Part shown: positions 26,466-35,752 of the stretch, piece after piece
Numbering within the stretch: position 1 is the stretch's first letter
Layout of the letters: the number at the start of each line of letters is the position of its first letter
Assembly: GCF_000011065.1 (NCBI RefSeq)
Contig: NC_004663.1
Span: 3,906,001-3,970,000, forward strand
Reading direction: 5' to 3'
From: Bacteroides thetaiotaomicron VPI-5482
GTDB lineage: Bacteria > Bacteroidota > Bacteroidia > Bacteroidales > Bacteroidaceae
Length of the DNA stretch: 64,000 nt
Notes under the pieces: generated by a model
Database searches by the model: none
What the model saw: only the letters and a program-made list of their open reading frames with translations
What the model was told of the DNA's origin: nothing
Program-made: the position numbers and the translations under genes

Positions 26466-28511
26466 TTATTTAAAACGGTATACAATCATTGAAGAAGCCT
26501 CAAGCTGCAAATCTTTATTTAAGTCCAGTGTTACGGTCGACTGAACTGGCTTTACTGCATCCGGCATTTCCGGAGTGTTATTCTTGCCGGGTTCCAGACT
26601 CAATGTTATTTTTTGTGCCTGTATCTTTTTCCCAAATCCTTTCACTGCTGTTTGAAGTACCACCTCCTGTTTTCTCAAATTGATCAGTTTCAGGATATAT
26701 TCTTTACTTTCACTATCATATCCCATCGTAACAAAGACATTCTGCAAACCCTTCATCCCCTGAATCCCAGCATCCAGGCATACATCGAAAGTGTGGTCTC
26801 TGAACATTTTTGATAAATAATAGAAAGATGTCCTGATGCTGCAATCTACCCCATTGATTAGCATAGAGTGCAACTGACGATGCTCTGAAAAATCCCAATG
26901 GCGCATCACCGGACGTTCTGCCAATAATGGATTCAAGTCTCCATTACGTTCAAGAGACATTCGCACCGCTCCGCTGGCTAACAGATTATAGGGATACTTC
27001 CCGTCAATGCCCAATTCTCCAACAAACAAATCCGCTATTCCCCGTTCATAGTTGTCAAAACGGTAATGCTGCTTGCAAGCCCATTCGACAGGTTGATAAT
27101 GGTGTTCATCGAATACCTTCACATTCTTCGGGTTCACAAACTTCGCAATATCAATCCGTTTGTCGTCATTTTCTTTGCCTATGATACTGTTGGCTATGTA
27201 TATCAAGTCGGGGTACTGTCTGTGTAACGCTTGATAAATCTTCTCGTAACGTTCCCAATAAACAGGTCCGAAGTCTTCGTTTCCAATTTCAATGTACTTT
27301 AGAGGGAAAGGCTTCGGATGTCCGTTCTTTACACGTAAAGCCCCCCATTTGCTGGTTTCCGGACCGATTGCGTATTCTATGGCATCCAGTGCATCCTGAA
27401 TATAAGCATCCAGATCAACGTCCGGTTGAATGAAATTCCAGGGAGAACTTTGCTTTACCCAACCTGTACAGATCATCCCTGTAGGGATTACGTACATAGC
27501 ATCTGCTCCCAAATATTCGCACAATTCGTAAAACTCATGATAACCAATTCCATCTGTACGGTAGTAAGGCGCCCATTTACTCCATTGTCCCGGTCGATTT
27601 TCAATGGGACCTATTGTCTTTTTCCAGTGGTACATGGTAGCTTCATTCACCCCATGCACAATACATCCGCCGGGAAAACGAATGAAATCCGGTGCATATT
27701 CTTTCAAGTTCTGCATAATATCCGCCCGAAAAACTGATTTTCCATTGTCCCATGTATCAGAAGGGAATAAAGAGACGACATCCAGTTGGAATTGCCCTTT
27801 ACCTAACGGCTGAATGGCAAGCATCCCCCGTTTGACATCTTTATCAGGTTTTAATGTTCCGGTAAGTTTCGTCCACTCTTTACCCTTTACATCCAAAACA
27901 AGCTGAGTACTGACCGGTTTACCTTGTTCGTCTACCAGCATAACTTGAAGAAGAGCTGTATAATTTTTGCTTTTTATATACATGGAAAGATGATAAGATA
28001 CCTCCTTTCGTAGATTCATACCGTAATATCCCCGATTTAGAATCATTGCCTCCGGATTGTTTGCAATATCTTCAGTCACGTTGACCAGCATTGAATACTT
28101 ATTCTCCTTATTCAGAGGATTTTCTTCTGTACGGCTAATGAAAATGGGAGTATAAGACAGAGGATAAGTGTTCCATCCGATCAGAGGGTCTACATGAAAT
28201 ACATCTTTGTTTTTTCCACGCGGATTCGGTACATTCTGATAAAGCCCATTTTTGACCGCCAGATCTGCGGGTGGAGTTGCTTCTTCGAATGAACGGTTGC
28301 GTACCAGTTCGGCATGCAAGGCACCTTCTCCTATCATACCAATCTCTTCATAATGGAACCCATATTGGACACGGCTTACTTTGCGTGTTTTCTGTTTGTC
28401 GATATGCAAAACACCCTCATGAGTATCATTTACCTGGCTTCCTGTTATCGGCTGGATAAACATAAAACAGCACAGGCAATACACTGCCGTTCTGCAAAAT
28501 TTTGTTTTCAT
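26466..28511 (-). CDS. Secreted GH51 alpha-L-arabinofuranosidase family enzyme
   Basis: The protein is 681 aa from the ATG at 28511. The open frame reaches 28595, but the -7 box at 28536-28543 lies within that extension. A signal peptide (YCLCCFMFIQPITGSQ) and an N-terminal carbohydrate-binding-like beta-sandwich (about 60-260) precede the GH51 barrel. Motifs are RFPGGCIVHG, EIGNED with acid/base Glu412, and LFVGELGID with nucleophile Glu499. A C-terminal beta domain ends the protein. The family releases alpha-L-arabinofuranose with retention; some members act on other substrates. It leads an operon with the downstream sulfatase and is divergent from the HTCS gene. Confidence 0.9.
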   Translation of the reverse strand: MKTKFCRTAVYCLCCFMFIQPITGSQVNDTHEGVLHIDKQKTRKVSRVQYGFHYEEIGMIGEGALHAELVRNRSFEEATPPADLAVKNGLYQNVPNPRGKNKDVFHVDPLIGWNTYPLSYTPIFISRTEENPLNKENKYSMLVNVTEDIANNPEAMILNRGYYGMNLRKEVSYHLSMYIKSKNYTALLQVMLVDEQGKPVSTQLVLDVKGKEWTKLTGTLKPDKDVKRGMLAIQPLGKGQFQLDVVSLFPSDTWDNGKSVFRADIMQNLKEYAPDFIRFPGGCIVHGVNEATMYHWKKTIGPIENRPGQWSKWAPYYRTDGIGYHEFYELCEYLGADAMYVIPTGMICTGWVKQSSPWNFIQPDVDLDAYIQDALDAIEYAIGPETSKWGALRVKNGHPKPFPLKYIEIGNEDFGPVYWERYEKIYQALHRQYPDLIYIANSIIGKENDDKRIDIAKFVNPKNVKVFDEHHYQPVEWACKQHYRFDNYERGIADLFVGELGIDGKYPYNLLASGAVRMSLERNGDLNPLLAERPVMRHWDFSEHRQLHSMLINGVDCSIRTSFYYLSKMFRDHTFDVCLDAGIQGMKGLQNVFVTMGYDSESKEYILKLINLRKQEVVLQTAVKGFGKKIQAQKITLSLEPGKNNTPEMPDAVKPVQSTVTLDLNKDLQLEASSMIVYRFK

Positions 28512-28535
28512 GGTCTTTTCATTTGGTTTACGATA

Positions 28536-28590
28536 CAAATGTAGAGAATTCAAAGAATAAACATTCGTAACATCATGTTCAATATAAGGA
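28536..28590 (-). promoter_or_regulatory. Promoter and putative HTCS site upstream of GH51
   Basis: TACATTTG (28536-28543, minus strand) is an exact -7 box. About 24 bp upstream the plus strand reads TAACATCATGTTCAATATA (28568-28586). This aligns with one inserted base to the motif at the sulfatase promoter near 50.6 kb, at almost the same distance from -7. Confidence 0.45.
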
Positions 28591-28623
28591 AGCATGTATT
28601 GTTTGAGCCCATAAAGCTTCGAT

Positions 28624-28656
28624 TGTGCACATAATTTCTAATGGAATATACATTTG
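28624..28656 (+). promoter_or_regulatory. Promoter of the HTCS gene
   Basis: TACATTTG (28649-28656) with TTG (28624-28626) 22 bp upstream. Transcription would start near 28663, downstream of the first in-frame ATG (28641), so the start at 28719 is preferred. Confidence 0.5.
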
Positions 28657-28718
28657 TACTAGAAAAACCGATAGAAAAAAGACTATCTTTGAGCGTTAAA
28701 CAAGGAGTAGAATCAGAT

Positions 28719-31700
28719 ATGAAAAGGAGTACACTCAAAAATCTTATATCGGTAGCAGTTTGTTTATTATTCCTGCTTCATCCGACATTTGCGGAAGGAA
28801 AAATCCAATATAATAATGTCCGCTTCAAACAGCTAAGCATTACAGAAGGGCTTTCTCATAATACTGTCAATGCCATATCTCAGGACAGTAAGGGATTTAT
28901 GTGGTTTGGCACCAGGAATGGATTATGCAGATATGATGGGTATAATATTACCCGGTACTTTCACGAAGAAGGGGATTCCACTACAATCAGCCATGATTTT
29001 ATCACCAAACTATATAATGACCCCTGCCGGAATGTCCTCTGGATTTCTACGGAGCAAGGAATCTGCAAATACAATCCCCAGAATGAACAATTCACACGCT
29101 ATCACATAGAGGGAAACAATAAGAACAGTGTCTTATTTCTGAACACGTCTGACAGCAGATTGCTGACCGGATGCAGTAACGGCATCTATCAATACGATAA
29201 TGAAAAAAACAGCTTCACTCCTTTTATATTAAATGAAGGAAAAGGAGAAAATATTCGTGGACTGGTAGAAGACTCAAACAATGTTCTATGGATAAACAGT
29301 AACAAAGGGGTGAAACGCTATAATCTAAAGAAGGAACAATTTGAACCACTGCCTCTGAACATCCGTCCATTTTTGGAAACGTGCATTCAATTAGTTATGT
29401 TGCCTGGCAATCAGTTGTTATTCAATACACCTCAAGAGGTATTTGTGTACAATATCAATAATGATTCGCTGTATCCTCTGGCCGCGATCAAGGATATCAG
29501 ACAATTCAGATGTGCAACAACTGATACTATGAACAACATCTGGCTGGGAACCGAAAATGGAATTTTCATTTATGACCAGACCTTTCGGTTAGTGACTCAC
29601 TATCAGCAGTCGGAAAGTGACTTGAGTAATCTGAACGATTCTCCTATTTATAGCCTTTTTGAAGATTACAATCATAACATGTGGGTTGGAACCTATTTCG
29701 GTGGTGTGAATTATTTTATATATGCTTCGGATCAGTTCCGGATTTATCCTTATGGAAACTCTCCCAATCATCTGAGTGGTAAAGCTGTACGCCAGATCAT
29801 CAATACTCCGGACAACGGGCTCTATATTGCTACCGAAGACGGAGGGCTTAACTACCTGAACAGCAATCGGGAAATAACGCGTTCCGAACGACTCCATGAA
29901 CGGATGAATATAAAAGCCCGGAATATACATTCCTTGCTGATTGACAGTAAACAGAACCTATGGATCGGTCTGTTTCTTCGGGGAATGAACTATTATATGC
30001 CCAAAGAGAACAAAACGCTTTCTTTTAATGACGGAATGGGGAAAAACTCATCCGGGTTCTGCATCATAGAAGACGAAACCGGCAAAATCTGGTATGGAGG
30101 GCCGTCGGGACTATTTACCTTGAAGAAACAGAACGGCAGTTTCCAGTTGAAAAAAGTTTCTGCACTTCCTGTCTTTTGCATGCTTAACCTCAATGACAGC
30201 ATTATCTGGACTGGAAACCGTCAAAATGGAATATACCAGATAAACAAACGAACAGAAGAACAGACACCTCTTCCACAATTCTCATCCAGTAAGTTGTATA
30301 TGACTTATTTATATATGGACTCGCAGGGGAATATTTGGGCAGGAACGAACAATGACGGGCTTTTTGTTCTGAATAAAAAAGGCGAAAAATTGAAAAGTTA
30401 TTCGAAGAAAGAATTGGGATCGAACGCTATAAAAGGTATAATAGAAGATGATCAGAACACTATATGGATAGGAACAGACAACGGATTATGTAATATTCAG
30501 CCGAAATCCGGATTAATCAGCCGGTATACCATAGCCGACGGACTGCCGACCAATCAGTTCAATTATTCCTCTGTCTGCAAGAAACCCGACGGCGAACTGT
30601 TCTTCGGAACAATTAATGGCATGATTTCTTTCTATCCTGAACAGGTGCGCCCTGTAGAACCTCATTTTAATATCGCTTTGACAGGAGTATGGAGCAATAA
30701 CGATGTCGTATCTTCCAGCAATCCGGATGCGCTACTGCCCGCCTCTATCTCTGAAAGTGATGTGATGACGCTTACCCACGAACAGGCACAATCCATACGT
30801 ATCGAATACTCAGGGCTTAATTATCAATACAAAGATAAAACGCAATATGCCATGAAGCTGGAAGGCATCGATAAAGAATGGCAGTTTGTAGGCAATCAGC
30901 ATCAGGTACGTTTCTCTAATCTCCCGACCGGAGATTATACATTGAAGATTAAAGCAAGCAATGACGGAGTAAACTGGGATGAAAAAGGACAGAAAGAGTT
31001 GACTATCCATGTACTACCTCCGTGGTGGCTTTCTATATGGGCCTATCTGACCTACGTATGTATGGTTCTCTGCATCATCTATTTGGCATATAAATATACC
31101 AAAGCCAGGTTGATTCTTCTTATGAGACTGAAAACGGAACATGAGCAACGGGTTAATATGGAGAAGATGAATCAATCGAAAATAAACTTCTTTACGTACG
31201 TATCTCATGATCTGAAAACACCGTTGACTTTGATCCTGTCACCACTTCAGCGGCTCATCAAACAGAAACAAATCGATAATAATGATCGCGAGAAACTGGA
31301 AGTCATCTACCGCAATGCCAACAGAATGCATTATCTTATTGACGAACTGCTCACTTTCAGTAAAATCGAAATGCAGCAAATGGAAATTAACGTCAGAAAA
31401 GGAAACATCATGCATTTCCTGGAAGAGATTTCTCATATCTTCGATATTGTATCTAAGGAAAAGGAGATTGATTTCATTGTCAGTCTGGAAGAAACGGATG
31501 AAGAAGTCTGGTTCTCTCCATCCAAGCTGGAACGCATCATGTATAATCTGCTGTCGAATGCTTTCAAATACACCCAGCCGGGAGATTATGTGAAACTCAG
31601 TGCCAAGCTTCTCAAAAAAGATTCGGAAAATTTCATCGAAATATCAGTAAAAGACAGCGGCAGAGGGATTCCTAAAGAGATGAAAGATAAAATCTTTGAC

Positions 31701-32750
31701 AGCTACTTCCAAGTAGAAAAAAAGGATCATAGAGAAGGCTTCGGATTGGGGTTATCTCTCACGAAGTCACTGATTCATATGCATAAGGGGGAGATTAAGG
31801 TTGAAAGCGAAGTCGGAAAGGGATCGGAATTTATCGTCAGCCTGAATGTTTCAGAATCTGCCTATAGCTCTTCGGAGAAATCTTTGGAAAGTATCACGTC
31901 CGAAGAAATACAGAAATATAATCTGCGGATGAAAGAAACGATCGAACTGATTCCCGACCAGTTGATTTCTACCGAGCAAGATAACACCGACGTCAAAGAA
32001 AGTATCCTTATTGTAGAAGATAATAAAGAGATGAATGATTATCTGGCAGAGATATTTAGCAAAGATTATCAGGTATTTCGTGCTTACAATGGTGCTGAGG
32101 CTTGTAAGTTACTGAAGAAGCAACTGCCCGATCTGATAGTCAGCGATGTAATGATGCCCGTGATGGATGGTCTGGAATTAACGGCATACGTCAAACAGGA
32201 TTTGAATAGCAGTCATATCCCGGTAATTCTGCTAACTGCTAAAACGGATGAATTGGATCATACTCAAGGGTACTTGAAAGGGGCGGATGCGTATATAACC
32301 AAGCCTTTTAATGCACAGAATCTGGAACTATTGGTTCAGAATATGCGTACTAACAGAAAGCAGAACATTGAGTATTTCAAGCGGATCGAGAAGCTGAACA
32401 TTACACAAATAACGAACAATCCACGTGATGAAGTATTTATGAAAGAGTTAGTTGACCTGATTATGGCCAATATCAAAGACGAAGAGTTCGGAGTTACTGA
32501 AATTATTACTCATATGAAAGTGAGCCGAAGCCTGTTGCATACCAAGCTTAAATCATTGACCGGATGTTCTATCACCCAGTTCATGCGGACTATAAAGATG
32601 AAAGAAGCAAAGATTCATTTACAGAATGGCATGAATGTCTCGGAAGCTTCGTACGCCGTAGGAATGTCCGACCCTAACTATTTTACAAAATGTTTTAAGA
32701 AAGAGTTTAATATCACTCCTACTGAATTTATCAAACAACTGAATCTGTAA
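28719..32750 (+). CDS. Hybrid two-component system sensor-regulator (HTCS)
   Basis: The protein is 1343 aa from the ATG at 28719, which directly precedes a signal peptide (VAVCLLFLLHPTFAEG). The periplasmic part has about 14 two-component propeller repeats (GFMWFGTRNGLCRYDG, IWAGTNNDGLF, IWIGTDNGLC) and a Y_Y_Y domain (about 690-760). One membrane helix lies at about 768-793. The cytoplasmic part has a histidine kinase (VSHDLKTPLTLIL, His830; ATPase motifs DSGRGIP and GFGLGLSLT), a receiver (SDVMMP, Asp1143) and an AraC-type HTH. HTCS proteins bind oligosaccharides in the periplasm and activate their glycan locus. It is divergent from GH51 and is the only sensor-regulator between 19.7 and 60.7 kb. 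Confidence 0.95.
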   Translation: MKRSTLKNLISVAVCLLFLLHPTFAEGKIQYNNVRFKQLSITEGLSHNTVNAISQDSKGFMWFGTRNGLCRYDGYNITRYFHEEGDSTTISHDFITKLYNDPCRNVLWISTEQGICKYNPQNEQFTRYHIEGNNKNSVLFLNTSDSRLLTGCSNGIYQYDNEKNSFTPFILNEGKGENIRGLVEDSNNVLWINSNKGVKRYNLKKEQFEPLPLNIRPFLETCIQLVMLPGNQLLFNTPQEVFVYNINNDSLYPLAAIKDIRQFRCATTDTMNNIWLGTENGIFIYDQTFRLVTHYQQSESDLSNLNDSPIYSLFEDYNHNMWVGTYFGGVNYFIYASDQFRIYPYGNSPNHLSGKAVRQIINTPDNGLYIATEDGGLNYLNSNREITRSERLHERMNIKARNIHSLLIDSKQNLWIGLFLRGMNYYMPKENKTLSFNDGMGKNSSGFCIIEDETGKIWYGGPSGLFTLKKQNGSFQLKKVSALPVFCMLNLNDSIIWTGNRQNGIYQINKRTEEQTPLPQFSSSKLYMTYLYMDSQGNIWAGTNNDGLFVLNKKGEKLKSYSKKELGSNAIKGIIEDDQNTIWIGTDNGLCNIQPKSGLISRYTIADGLPTNQFNYSSVCKKPDGELFFGTINGMISFYPEQVRPVEPHFNIALTGVWSNNDVVSSSNPDALLPASISESDVMTLTHEQAQSIRIEYSGLNYQYKDKTQYAMKLEGIDKEWQFVGNQHQVRFSNLPTGDYTLKIKASNDGVNWDEKGQKELTIHVLPPWWLSIWAYLTYVCMVLCIIYLAYKYTKARLILLMRLKTEHEQRVNMEKMNQSKINFFTYVSHDLKTPLTLILSPLQRLIKQKQIDNNDREKLEVIYRNANRMHYLIDELLTFSKIEMQQMEINVRKGNIMHFLEEISHIFDIVSKEKEIDFIVSLEETDEEVWFSPSKLERIMYNLLSNAFKYTQPGDYVKLSAKLLKKDSENFIEISVKDSGRGIPKEMKDKIFDSYFQVEKKDHREGFGLGLSLTKSLIHMHKGEIKVESEVGKGSEFIVSLNVSESAYSSSEKSLESITSEEIQKYNLRMKETIELIPDQLISTEQDNTDVKESILIVEDNKEMNDYLAEIFSKDYQVFRAYNGAEACKLLKKQLPDLIVSDVMMPVMDGLELTAYVKQDLNSSHIPVILLTAKTDELDHTQGYLKGADAYITKPFNAQNLELLVQNMRTNRKQNIEYFKRIEKLNITQITNNPRDEVFMKELVDLIMANIKDEEFGVTEIITHMKVSRSLLHTKLKSLTGCSITQFMRTIKMKEAKIHLQNGMNVSEASYAVGMSDPNYFTKCFKKEFNITPTEFIKQLNL

Positions 32751-32811
32751 ATTAAAAAACAAACTTATATCTAATGCTTATTAATATTTAATACATGAAA
32801 GTACATGTAAA

Positions 32812-33369
32812 ATGAAAACATTTAGAATTATTGTATTGCTATTAGTTCTAGGAATTAATGCTACAGCACAAGAAAATCAAAATTTTGCTAAGATACTAGA
32901 TACTTATGTAGGTACTTGGGTTTATCAGAAAAATGATACCGTATTTAAAATTAAATTTCAAAAAGGTCAACAGCTATGGACAAAAAAAACCGCAAATGGA
33001 CTTTATGGAGGATATTATCTATCAGTCAATGGAAGAGTATTGGAAGATTATATGGGAGAACTTCCTACGTGTTGGGATGTATTAAAAGAGTGTCAGCCTA
33101 ATAATTTGTTTATATGGGCTTACAGTCCTTATACTGATGAATTAGGAAGTTTAGGTATAATATTTTATGACCAACGTAAAAGACACTTTGGTGGTAAGGG
33201 GATTACAGGTGGATACATACAGTTATTGTCGCCTACTAAGATTCGCTGGAAACTGGATGAGGAAAAAGGAATTTGGAATGAGACAGAAGGTGATGAATCT
33301 ATTAGTGACGCAGGAAGGAGACCAATTGGCTTTTCTGTCCCAGATGACGTTATTATGACGAAAGAATAA
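32812..33369 (+). CDS. Small exported DUF6705-like protein, copy 1
   Basis: The 185-aa protein has a signal peptide (IIVLLLVLGINATAQ) and no lipobox. The mature part opens with a TYVGTWVYQKNDTVFKIKFQ strand pattern resembling the DUF6705 (lipocalin-like beta-rich) proteins of Bacteroidetes; function unknown. A paralogue follows 106 bp downstream. The last 207 bp of the two genes are about 94% identical in DNA while their 5' parts differ strongly, which points to gene conversion or selection on the C-terminus. Base composition is AT-rich compared with the flanking genes, which may mean horizontal origin. It is 61 bp downstream of the HTCS gene. Confidence 0.7.
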   Translation: MKTFRIIVLLLVLGINATAQENQNFAKILDTYVGTWVYQKNDTVFKIKFQKGQQLWTKKTANGLYGGYYLSVNGRVLEDYMGELPTCWDVLKECQPNNLFIWAYSPYTDELGSLGIIFYDQRKRHFGGKGITGGYIQLLSPTKIRWKLDEEKGIWNETEGDESISDAGRRPIGFSVPDDVIMTKE

Positions 33370-34045
33370 GTATTGCGTGGAATGTGTATTGCAGGAATTA
33401 TATGCCCGACAATAATTTTTCACTAATAGTCATAGGTTATAATTAGATGTAACTAAAAATGCAAGTACATATAAAATGAAAACATTCAAATTTATCTTAT
33501 TAGCATTAGTTGTTAGTAATACTATTACAGCACAGAAGAATGTACGTCCTACTAAGAATTTGGATTCTTATGAAGGTACTTGGATTTATCAAAAGAACGA
33601 TATTATTTTCAAAATAAAGCTACAAAAAGGGCAAGAGGCATGGAGAAACGATCTAATTAACGGACTTTATGGAGGATATTATCTTTCTGTTAGAGGAGAG
33701 GTATTAGAGAACTATATGAGTGGATTCCCTGTATATTGGGATTTTTCAAAAGACCCTCGTCCTAATAACATGTATATTTGGGTTTCTAATCACTCACTTC
33801 GTTTAGATGATATCAATCCCAATTATGTTAGCGTTTGGTTTTATGACCAACGTAAAAGACATTTTGGTGGTAAGGGAATTACAGGTGGATACATACAGTT
33901 ATTGTCACCTACTAAGATTCGCTGGAAACTGGATGAATTAACAGGTATTTGGAATGAGACAGAAGGTGATGAATCTATTAGTGATGCAGAAAGGAGACCA
34001 ATTGGCTTTTCTGTCCCGGATGACGTTATTATGACGAAAGAATAG
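33163..34045 (+). repeat. Pair of 207-bp near-identical 3' ends in tandem paralogues
   Basis: Bases 33163-33369 and 33839-34045 are the same length with about 12 mismatches by eye, no gaps, and both end at the stop codon. The upstream coding parts are far less alike. The leaders also match (AAGTACATGTAAAATGAAAA versus AAGTACATATAAAATGAAAA). Confidence 0.85.
33476..34045 (+). CDS. Small exported DUF6705-like protein, copy 2
   Basis: The 189-aa paralogue of the preceding gene has the signal peptide ILLALVVSNTITAQ, the same YEGTWIYQKNDIIFKIKLQ opening and an LINGLYGGYYLSVRGEVLE block. The C-terminus from YDQRKRHFGGKGITGGYIQL onward is nearly identical to copy 1. The middle (about 80-120) is the most diverged part and may define specificity. 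Function is unknown. Downstream, 34046-34822 has no gene; it holds a hairpin at 34164-34185 and the repeat element at 34508-34623. Confidence 0.7.
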   Translation: MKTFKFILLALVVSNTITAQKNVRPTKNLDSYEGTWIYQKNDIIFKIKLQKGQEAWRNDLINGLYGGYYLSVRGEVLENYMSGFPVYWDFSKDPRPNNMYIWVSNHSLRLDDINPNYVSVWFYDQRKRHFGGKGITGGYIQLLSPTKIRWKLDELTGIWNETEGDESISDAERRPIGFSVPDDVIMTKE

Positions 34046-34163
34046 ATGCTATTCACATATGCAGTTGGGCATAAGTAATGCTGGAGAAAGGGTGTTTCAT
34101 TATGAAGTAATGTCATCATATACTTTGGTATTACTACTTCCATTATTATTAGGCTATATACAG

Positions 34164-34185
34164 CAGCAAACGTATATGTTTGCTG
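34164..34185. terminator. Hairpin downstream of the DUF6705-like pair
   Basis: CAGCAAAC (34164-34171) pairs with GTTTGCTG (34178-34185) around GTATAT. A short pyrimidine stretch follows but no clean T-run, so terminator activity is uncertain. Confidence 0.35.
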
Positions 34186-34507
34186 TCCCTTTCCATTGCT
34201 TCCATATGGTGTCTTTATCGTCTTATTATTTTCTGCAGCATAGGCTTTTCATCAAGGATTTTTTTTAGAAGGAAGCTTCCCGACAATTATCCAGGTTATC
34301 TTGGGAGAAGAATACTTCTACTTTGAAATTTATTGATTCTCATTTTCTGACCTAACTATAAATGATACAGAGAGATAAATGATAGTATAAATGCCACCAA
34401 AATAGCTCGACAACTTTTTTCTCAAAAGTTGAAAGTAGATAATTTATTGGATAAAGAGTTCCTATGCTAAATTTAGCTCCGGCTTGTGCAATAAATAATC
34501 CTTTGCA

Positions 34508-34623
34508 GTGCATAAATTAATTCGTCCGCCTATAGCCGGACGCAAGTTTGCCTATAGCCGACGTTGCGTTTGCCTATAGCCGGACGAAACGTTGTCTATA
34601 GGCGGACGAATTAATTTATGCAC
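34508..34623. repeat. 22-bp tandem repeat enclosed in a perfect 28-bp inverted repeat
   Basis: Arms 34508-34535 and 34596-34623 are perfect reverse complements over 28 bp. Four same-direction copies of GCCTATAGCCGGACG begin at 34528, 34550, 34572 and 34594, a strict 22-bp period. Copy 2 lacks one G but its linker is one base longer, and copy 4 has three changes. The arms start and end inside copies 1 and 4. There is no ORF. The outer arms extend with a one-base bulge (GCA/TGC). Function is unknown. Confidence 0.9.
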
Positions 34624-34822
34624 CTGCGGATATTATTTTTTATAAAGAAAATGTTTATTGTATTCGACAGCAATGATTGTAGTGGTTGGGAAGCAGATTC
34701 AGAAGCGAATCAGAAATGAACCATAATAAAGAGGAAATATCCAAATTCTAAGTGTTTTTTAATATGCAAACAGCTTAAATGGAAAAATCCCCGATAAAAA
34801 ACGACTGGCAAATCAAAAGCCT

Positions 34823-35752
34823 CTATTTAATATATCCTAAAGATTTCAAGAAGACCACAGTAGCTGACATCGTTTTTTCAAAAAATTCTTCAAACTTAGC
34901 ATTAAAGAAACCGTGCTTTTGTCCCGGATATAGCAATAAATCGCAACGTGACCCTACATGTTCCATTTTCTTCTTAAACTTTAGAGCCGTTTCAAGCAAA
35001 ACAATATTATCCTCACTCCCTAAAAAAAATATAGCAGGAGGAGCATCTTTTTTTATATTATGTATAGGAGAAAAATCTCTATAATAATCTTTTACTCTGT
35101 CGAATCCGTACCCATGAGGTCCATTATCTATAACCGGATTAAAAAGGATCAAAGCTTTAGGAATTGATGACACATTAAGATCATCCTCCGGATTATTAAT
35201 TTGATGACAAAAAGCTGTTGCAGCAGCCAAATGTCCACCTGCAGAGCCACCGCCTGCCAATATTTTATCAGGATCAACATGTATGGACATTGCATGCTGC
35301 TTTAAATAACGCATAGCTGATTTTGCATCCATTAAAGCTTCTTTAGGAGTAGTACCTGCATTCTTTTGGGTTCGATAATCAGCTAATACAACTGTTACTC
35401 CATACTTATTCAAATAACTGGCTTGTGATTCAAATTGTTTAGGAGAACCGGAATTCCAACCTCCACCAAAAAAGAAAATAACAGCCGGAGAACTCTGATT
35501 CGTTTGGTCCTTGGAATAATAAACATAGAGTTTACCTGTAGGATAGTGATTATATCTCAAAATCGTATCTGCACTTAAATCATTGTTATCTCTAATAAAC
35601 AGGTTGCTACCTATTAATAGGTTTCCACTATTAATAAGAACTAAAGATAATGTTACAATAGCCTTTAATTCTATACACCGTATTAGTTTAATTCGCATTA
35701 TTATACTTTTTATCATTTCATTCAAATTAACAGGTTTATTTATATCTGTCAT
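34823..35752 (-). CDS. Exported alpha/beta-hydrolase (HSL/esterase-like)
   Basis: The frame gives 309 aa from the ATG at 35752, which overlaps a preceding open frame by ATGA. Internal ATGs at 35716 and 35698 would place the hydrophobic stretch (IVTLSLVLINSGNLLIG) nearer the N-terminus, as in a signal peptide. Motifs are FFFGGGWNSG (oxyanion hole), the nucleophile elbow GGGSAGG, FLGSEDN (Asp) and GQKHGF (His). The family includes glycan acetyl-esterases. It is the last gene of the leftward sulfated-glycan locus, so removal of ester substituents from that glycan is a reasonable inference. Confidence 0.78.
   Translation of the reverse strand: MTDINKPVNLNEMIKSIIMRIKLIRCIELKAIVTLSLVLINSGNLLIGSNLFIRDNNDLSADTILRYNHYPTGKLYVYYSKDQTNQSSPAVIFFFGGGWNSGSPKQFESQASYLNKYGVTVVLADYRTQKNAGTTPKEALMDAKSAMRYLKQHAMSIHVDPDKILAGGGSAGGHLAAATAFCHQINNPEDDLNVSSIPKALILFNPVIDNGPHGYGFDRVKDYYRDFSPIHNIKKDAPPAIFFLGSEDNIVLLETALKFKKKMEHVGSRCDLLLYPGQKHGFFNAKFEEFFEKTMSATVVFLKSLGYIK

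Noticed and set aside
28641..28718. Start of the HTCS at 28641
   Set aside because: The -7 box TACATTTG at 28649-28656 lies inside this stretch and the signal peptide begins at the ATG at 28719.
34059..34268. Small ORF after the second DUF6705-like gene
   Set aside because: It begins just past the previous stop, reads as an arbitrary hydrophobic/aromatic mixture, spans the hairpin at 34164-34185, and has no promoter or recognisable signal peptide layout.
34508..34623. Rho-independent terminator or small RNA gene
   Set aside because: The long inverted arms lack a T-run and enclose a strict tandem repeat; no promoter points into it. Kept as a repeat instead.
32750..34823. Integrated mobile element
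   Set aside because: The region is AT-rich with repeats, but no transposase, integrase, tRNA or target duplication was found.
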